Assembly: GCA_036852015.1 (NCBI GenBank)
Contig: JAANDG010000669.1
Coordinates: 1-64,000 of the forward strand
Reading direction: 5' to 3'
DNA: 64,000 nucleotides
From: Pelodera strongyloides
Lineage: Eukaryota; Nematoda; Chromadorea; Rhabditida; Rhabditidae
Of the stretch, positions 59,413-64,000 are shown one piece after another. Position 1 is the first letter of the stretch, and each line of letters opens with the position of its first letter. The notes below the pieces were generated by a model, which saw only the letters and a list, made by a program, of their open reading frames with translations, ran no database searches and had not been told where the DNA came from. The position numbers were made by a program, and so were the translations under genes.

Positions 59413-60697
59413 CTGTTAAGCGCGTCCACAAGGGGAATAACCTGATCCCTGTAAGTCATGTCCGGGGCAACGCAGTTGTTCAACACAATCTGTTTCAGTT
59501 TGAGTCTCTAAAAGTACAACAACTGTTTTTTTTTAAGTGACAGACAACATATTTTGGGAGATTTGTTAAAATCGCATATACAGTATTTTTTACGGCCGAC
59601 AGTAAGCCGTGCGCTTTTACGTATGAACACTACAACAGTAAGCTCCACTTTAAGGAGGTTCTTTATTTATTTCTTCGTGCTGAGAAGTAAAGTAACAATC
59701 GTTAAACAATGCTCATCATCTCACTCACTAGCCTAACGCCTTGCTGATTCGTCAATGCTTTACTGGAGCATGATGGTTCGTTCGTGTTCTTTGTCAGAAT
59801 ATTGCACATGCACTCATACAACTAACATTCAATTTTGCGAGACCGAACTTCGAACCCTCGTTTCTCGCATGGCAATAGAAGTTCTTGTCCAGCTACAGTA
59901 ACTTTTCGTGCGAGTTGCGTGAGGTTTTGCTCAAGAAGTTGTTGCGCCGTTAGTCCCTCGTAAAGTGAGAAGAAAAAGTTGAGAGGAGGAGGAGGAGTAA
60001 GGGCAAAGAAAGAAGATGGTAAATATATATATAAGGAATGGAGAAAGAACGGCAACGCAGTTCACTCGAGGCTTAGAAGCGCATGAGCGCACTTCCACCG
60101 CCAACTATGAAATAACAGCTCTCTTTGAGTCAATAAATTATAAAACTACCTCAAGTGTTGTTCTTAAATTCGGAACGTCCTCGATCTTAAAAACAATGTC
60201 GAAAAATTCGACCGAAAGAAGTTTCCAGGCACTAAGCTCGGCGATTTCGGCAAGAAGTTCCGCAAATGTTGTGTACTTCTTCTAAATAAGATGTTTCTAA
60301 TCGAATACAGGAAAACTACATAGTTGATATTGTTACGATGTAAAGTTGAAGCCTAATTGTTGGAGTTCTCCCTCACAAGTGATTAAGAAACTTACAGCGA
60401 ATGGCCTGGAGTTAGAGGTATGCAATATGAGTACACACTGTTTTGCGTTGTCCAGGCCCAGGATCGAAACACTAAAGTGAGTAGAAGATTTTCTCTTAAT
60501 TGTCTTTTTAATTGTAAGAAAAAATATTTGAGTAGTATACAAAGAACTACCGTTGGGGCGCATTTCCATTAGCCTTCAAGTATCCGACCGCCTGCGCAAA
60601 TTGAGGACCAGATGTCTTGAGCAATTGCTCCATGCAAATTGTTTCCAGTGACAGCACCGGAGCAGCTTCACCAAAGAATTCGGTAGAGTACAGAATC
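59413..60697 (-). other. Cassette 2 of the repeat-protein gene
   Basis: Exon g (48 codons) has FFGEAAPVLSLETICMEQLL and AQAVGYLKANGNAPQ, matching exon a. Exon h (25 codons), VSILGLDNAKQCVLILHTSN with SRPFA, matches exon b. Exon i is 132 nt, exactly as exon c, with LLAEIAELSAWKLLSVEFFD. Exon k (31 codons), RLKLKQIVLNNCVAPDMTYR with DQVIPLVDALN, matches exon d. Shared residues include W-K, F-F-N/D-I and I/V-V-L...C. Phases after g, h, i and k are 2, 0, 0 and 2 again. Confidence 0.65.
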
Positions 60698-63031
60698 CTG
60701 CAATTTTAATTTACCAATACATCAGGGCCTCTTTCTGCTGTGTTGCGCAGCCTTCTATTGTCGACTTTCCTTGACTGAAGCAGAGAATACCCCGATGGCA
60801 CAACTTCTGTATATTAAATACTTGCCCTATTTGAACTCGTTTTTCTTTCATCGGTATATACGCAGTTTTGCGAAACTGGAAAAACCTTTGCTGTGCCTTT
60901 TTATTCATTCTGACCTTGTTCCTTATGTTGACAGTAAGTATTCAATTAAACATACGGCGGGCGGTCTTCGTAAAACTGATGGTAACGTGCACGATCGCTT
61001 TGTACATGGAATGGCATTAACATGAGTCCAGGAACTTCAACCACAACAGTTTTTCGCATTCTGAAATTAGTGGGATAGTTAAAGGGAGAGGCCCACGAGA
61101 TAAAAGTTTCCCTCAATTTATTTGAGCAGAATGTCCGGAATATCAGAAATATTACTGTGAAAAGCGCAATGCTTGAAGCCTAGAACTCACTGAGTTGTCC
61201 TCCGGCAAAAAGTTCGGCCAGGTACCGTAGCCAGAAATATTGTTTGCGCATTCAGCGCAATACTGTATTGGAAACGCCTCTTTATTTCGTAGGATGATCT
61301 TATTCGTTTGACGGTTATTATTTAGAGAGAATGCAAATGAACGTAAAACCGTAAAAGAATTTTGACGTTGCTGACTACGGTACCTGACCGAACTGTTTGA
61401 CGGGGATACTCTGTGATATTAGGCTTCAAGCAATGCGTTTTCAGAAAGACTGAATGGAATTCTGTACAATTAATTGAATAACTTTCTCGGGGCCTCTCCC
61501 TACAACAATATTACCACTCAAAAATTAGGAAATTTATTTGTTAAGAAAGTTACACATTCAAATTTAATATTGCCCCCCTGGTCAATTTTTTTTAGACTTA
61601 TTCAATAAGTTTTAATACTGAGCAAGTTTCTGTTAAGTATTCTCCAAGTAGAACGCACCTGGATAGCACATTAACAAGTTGATCAAAGTGATCCAATGTT
61701 CGATACGTGCACCGGATCAGGACTACATACCGCGCCTCAGTAATCTAAACATTTTTTATTTAAAACACGAGACCTCGTAAACCGCAGTCGAACAGAACAA
61801 AAACACATTCAATAGCTAAAAGCAAATGTTGGTGTAAATCGTTACACAACCAGACAATTGGTCGGGGTTCTAGTAGGCTCTACACACAAAAAAAAACGGA
61901 TTTACCAATGTTGACGAAGAATAAAAGTACCTGGATAGCTCTTTCCAATTTCGAAATATCCACTGATAGAAATTCAATATTAAAGAAATGAAGTGTGTCT
62001 ATTTTCCACATACGGAGACGCTCCAGAAACGCGAGAGCTTCTTGCATAGAACGGAAGGTCAGCTAAAACAGTCAGTTTTGTTTTTGTTTCGGATAAAAGC
62101 AATTCATTGGCTGGATTTTGAACAGCGTGTCGGAAATATGATTCTCAGTGTAAATGCACATGAAGAAATTAAACCAAAAATCGCACAGCATCGCTCACTT
62201 ATTTGCATAGAATACATAAGAATACAGCACTTAACATGTGTTTCAAAAAAAGATTGTTGCTAGAAAAATCGAGCTTATTGTAATTTAAGGTGTCAGGCGG
62301 ATCTCAATCCCCCCTCACGAACATAGTCGAATACTAAATTTCCAAATTTATGACCTTGTCATTTTTGCTCAATAACTGCGTTGATATTCCTGTACCCACT
62401 GATACACTGTACCTCAGGGGTTAAATGCCACCCAACTTTCAATTGTAGTTGCCAATCAGTGTGTACAAATTGAATATGAGCACGATAAATGCGATAAACT
62501 GTTGGGCAACGGCGGGTATGGTAAATTGTCGTTTTCTACGTAATGTTGTTCCATTCCAGAAAAAAAAAACAAGAAAAAATTGTTTTCGCCTTTATTCGTG
62601 TAGTAGAATCAGATTGACAAATAAAAATATTGAAAATTTGAAATGGGTCTAACTCATTGGACAGATTTTTCAAAACGAAGCATAAAAGAGTACTTTTTTA
62701 GACAAAAAAGGGGGAAACATACATTGAGCGGACGATTGTCGCATAACGAAAAAAACTGGAGCCGGCATTTTCCCAAGTCACCGTCCAACATCATTATCGT
62801 TACCCTAAAGTATGTATAGTATTAAGTAAGACGGAAATCGTAAAATTCTTTATAGAAGAATAATTATTCGACTAGGATGTCAAAACGACTTCATACCTAA
62901 CAGGAGAAAGGCCCGCGTGCTTCAAGAAGGCAATTCCTTGCTGAAGATCTTCTTCGCTTCCCTCAAATAAAACCGTCTTCAGTGCAACAACAGCCAAGCT
63001 TCCGAGGTGCGAACGTCGAGGGATTGACATT
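59413..63031 (-). CDS. Multi-exon gene with a duplicated four-exon cassette
   Basis: Ten minus-strand exons join without a stop: 63031-62897, 62804-62723, 62062-61931, 61744-61659, 61262-61191, 61060-60956, 60697-60551, 60471-60396, 60281-60150 and 59507-59413. Every border is GT...AG (acceptors ATTTTAG, CTTTAG, TTTTAG, TTTCAG, TTGCAG) and every codon split agrees: phases 2,0,0,2,2,2,2,0,0. Exons 1-4 and 7-10 are two copies of one cassette, separated by two linker exons. The protein portion is about 350 residues and continues outside the model on both sides. Alternating hydrophobic strands and helices recall leucine-rich-repeat or nematode F-box-associated (FTH/DUF38-like) proteins, usually ubiquitin-ligase adaptors. 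That assignment is by general pattern only. Alternatively these are two tandem genes, since exons 1 and 6 both begin AG|AATG, as trans-spliced starts do. Confidence 0.7.
60956..61262 (-). other. Linker exons between cassettes
   Basis: Exon e (61262-61191, 72 nt) is open in the required phase (IALNAQTIFLATVPGRTF) and also, more protein-like, in phase 0 (CANNISGYGTWPNFLPEDNS). Exon f (61060-60956) reads MRKTVVVEVPGLMLMPFHVQ and could hold the start of a second gene. A possible alternative 60-nt exon (60774-60715, QGKSTIEGCATQQKEALMY) also fits the phase but leaves only 17 bases before the next acceptor, so it could only be mutually exclusive with exon g. Confidence 0.4.
61076..61507. repeat. 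Imperfect inverted duplication (arms about 150 bp)
   Basis: The right arm (about 61375-61507, plus strand) reads CTACGGTACCTG-CCGAACT...TAGGCTTCAAGCAATGCG...CTTTCTCGGGGCCTCTCCCT. The left arm (about 61076-61245) carries the same text on the other strand. The spacer is about 130 bp. The left arm includes linker exon e, so an exon has been copied in reverse inside what would be the intron before it. Confidence 0.8.
61659..63031 (-). other. Cassette 1 of the repeat-protein gene
   Basis: Exon a (44 codons) contains SLAVVALKTVLF and LQQGIAFLKHAGLSPV. Exon b (27 codons) is VTIMMLDGDLGKCRLQFF plus SLCDNRPLN. Exon c (132 nt, 44 codons) has ALAFLERLRMWKIDTLHFFN then IEFLSVD. Exon d (28 codons) is ITEARYVVLIRCTYRTLDHF then DQLVNVLS. 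Phases after a, b, c and d are 2, 0, 0 and 2. The intron between b and c is long (about 660 bp) and could hide another exon. Confidence 0.65.
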
Positions 63032-63339
63032 CTAAAATAATTGTATACGTTCATCGAGTCAGCGCAATCCCAACAGTTCAACAAAACACTAAGCGAACGA
63101 AAACAAAACGACAAAGTGAGGAAATGAACATGAAGGAAAAGAAAGCACAAAGCAAGTAAGATAAGATGAGATCTGGTAGAGGGCGACCTAACATTTTAGC
63201 CGCACGCCATTCCAAAATCGTTTTTATCGCGTCACAATGACAACGGTATGATAAACATGTGACAAAATGTAATTTAAATTACATTTTTTTTCAATTTCTT
63301 TTACGCTTCAACAGCATGCACCTCATATTCACGGGAGTT

Positions 63340-63440
63340 CAAATACAAGGTTTGCTTATGACATGTTCCGCAGAGGTCCTGAGCACAGGCGACGAGTTCA
63401 AAATGACAAATTGCTCGACTTCTTCTCGGGCTAGTCTAAT
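63340..63440 (-). other. Possible further cassette exon upstream
   Basis: On the minus strand EEVEQFVILNSSPVLRTSAE resembles exons d and k (YVVLIRC, QIVLNNCVAPDM). A possible acceptor (ATTAG or CTAG) precedes it, but the donor side does not give the expected phase. It suggests that the cassette array continues to the right. Confidence 0.25.
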
Positions 63441-64000
63441 TACAAATCAAGTACGATATGCAAAAGGAGAGCGGCAACGGAGGGAAAATGAATGTCTCAA
63501 CTCATGAAAAAAAAACCAACCGCGTGCCTGTAGCTGTCTAAGGTGATTAAGAGTCAAATGATTAAGACATACATATTTGCTAGAAAATAACAATCAATAA
63601 ATAATAGACAAACGGGGCAAGAGGACACATAATTTATTAATAGATGAGTTTTTGGGTTGCACTCGAATTATCGTTATGAAAGGGGCACGTATACTGATGT
63701 TCCTATGCAGTCGGTTAAAGGCTCAAGCCTATATTTATTGTTTATTCACAATTAATAAAAAGGATAATTATTACAATACATACAAACTAAATATCATTCA
63801 GCTTCACCATGGGGAAGTTTTTCCGGTGAACTTTCCTACTTGTTTAAAGGTGTATGCATGTTTTGTTCGTCTGCTTTTTCGGGAAATGCCTCTTTGTCCG
63901 CACTCTCATGTCTATAAGTGTCTTCTTACGCTGTGCCTCATTATTCTGCATACTCTCTCGTGTTTCGCCGCAGGGCTAATATAATCAAACAACTACGGTA
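63441..64000. other. Unassigned right end
   Basis: Overlapping short ORFs (63259-63507, 63652-63984) without domains. I see no splice-supported exon, repeat or RNA gene in the last 560 bp. Confidence 0.35.

Noticed and set aside
59840..59930. tRNA-like sequence on the minus strand (GGGTTCGAAG)
   Set aside because: The B box deviates and neither anticodon nor acceptor stems form.
62395..62500. Additional exon between exons b and c of the cassette gene
   Set aside because: A donor (CTGAG|GTACAG) exists, but every frame after the only nearby acceptor meets a stop.

Overview
The window is eukaryotic, and most likely from a nematode or another small invertebrate. The evidence is short exons with GT...AG borders (many acceptors read TTTCAG or TTTTAG), AT-rich introns, a tRNA-Asp of ordinary metazoan type, a broken Bel/Pao retrotransposon, and repeat proteins recalling nematode F-box-associated families. 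No species is claimed. Nearly all coding signal lies in short spliced exons, so long single-frame ORFs are poor guides here. The models below were assembled by eye from splice borders, codon phase and similarity between copies.

Layout, left to right. 1-5576: a very homogeneous satellite built from a 129-bp module (A) and a ~273-bp module (B). 5577-9110: mostly unassigned sequence with an ATA microsatellite, a palindrome-rich stretch and a 20-bp minisatellite. 9115-12600: four ~1-kb units, each with a two-hairpin element of ~230 bp and minus-strand exons; the first unit contains a plausible complete 126-aa gene. 13521-14237: a 238-aa minus-strand ORF resembling retrotransposon ORF1 proteins. 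14596-14667: tRNA-Asp(GTC). 15440-17330: a diverged tandem duplication. 18100-33700: a plus-strand array of duplicated exons and introns, including a ~2.5-kb block repeated ~8.3 kb away; some exons are open and in phase, others have lost splice sites or gained stops, and one exon pair resembles the Nup155 beta-propeller. 35310-35380: a tRNA-like sequence. 37400-38640: the 3' end of a Bel/Pao pol gene.

39130-41815 is a ~120-bp dimeric satellite. It runs straight into a ~650-bp G-rich, telomere-like tract (41838-42486). 42500-45930 holds duplicated small exons and a compact two-exon gene for a 47-aa secreted peptide with paired cysteines and its own TATA box. 46640-57670 is an 11-kb, ~150-bp satellite whose every unit carries a conserved palindrome. 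59413-63031 is the best gene of the window: a minus-strand, at least ten-exon gene in which a four-exon cassette occurs twice with the same intron phases and one exon of exactly the same length.

The likely history is local, repeated duplication of small multi-exon genes between large satellites. That fits a pericentromeric, subtelomeric or otherwise fast-evolving chromosome arm.
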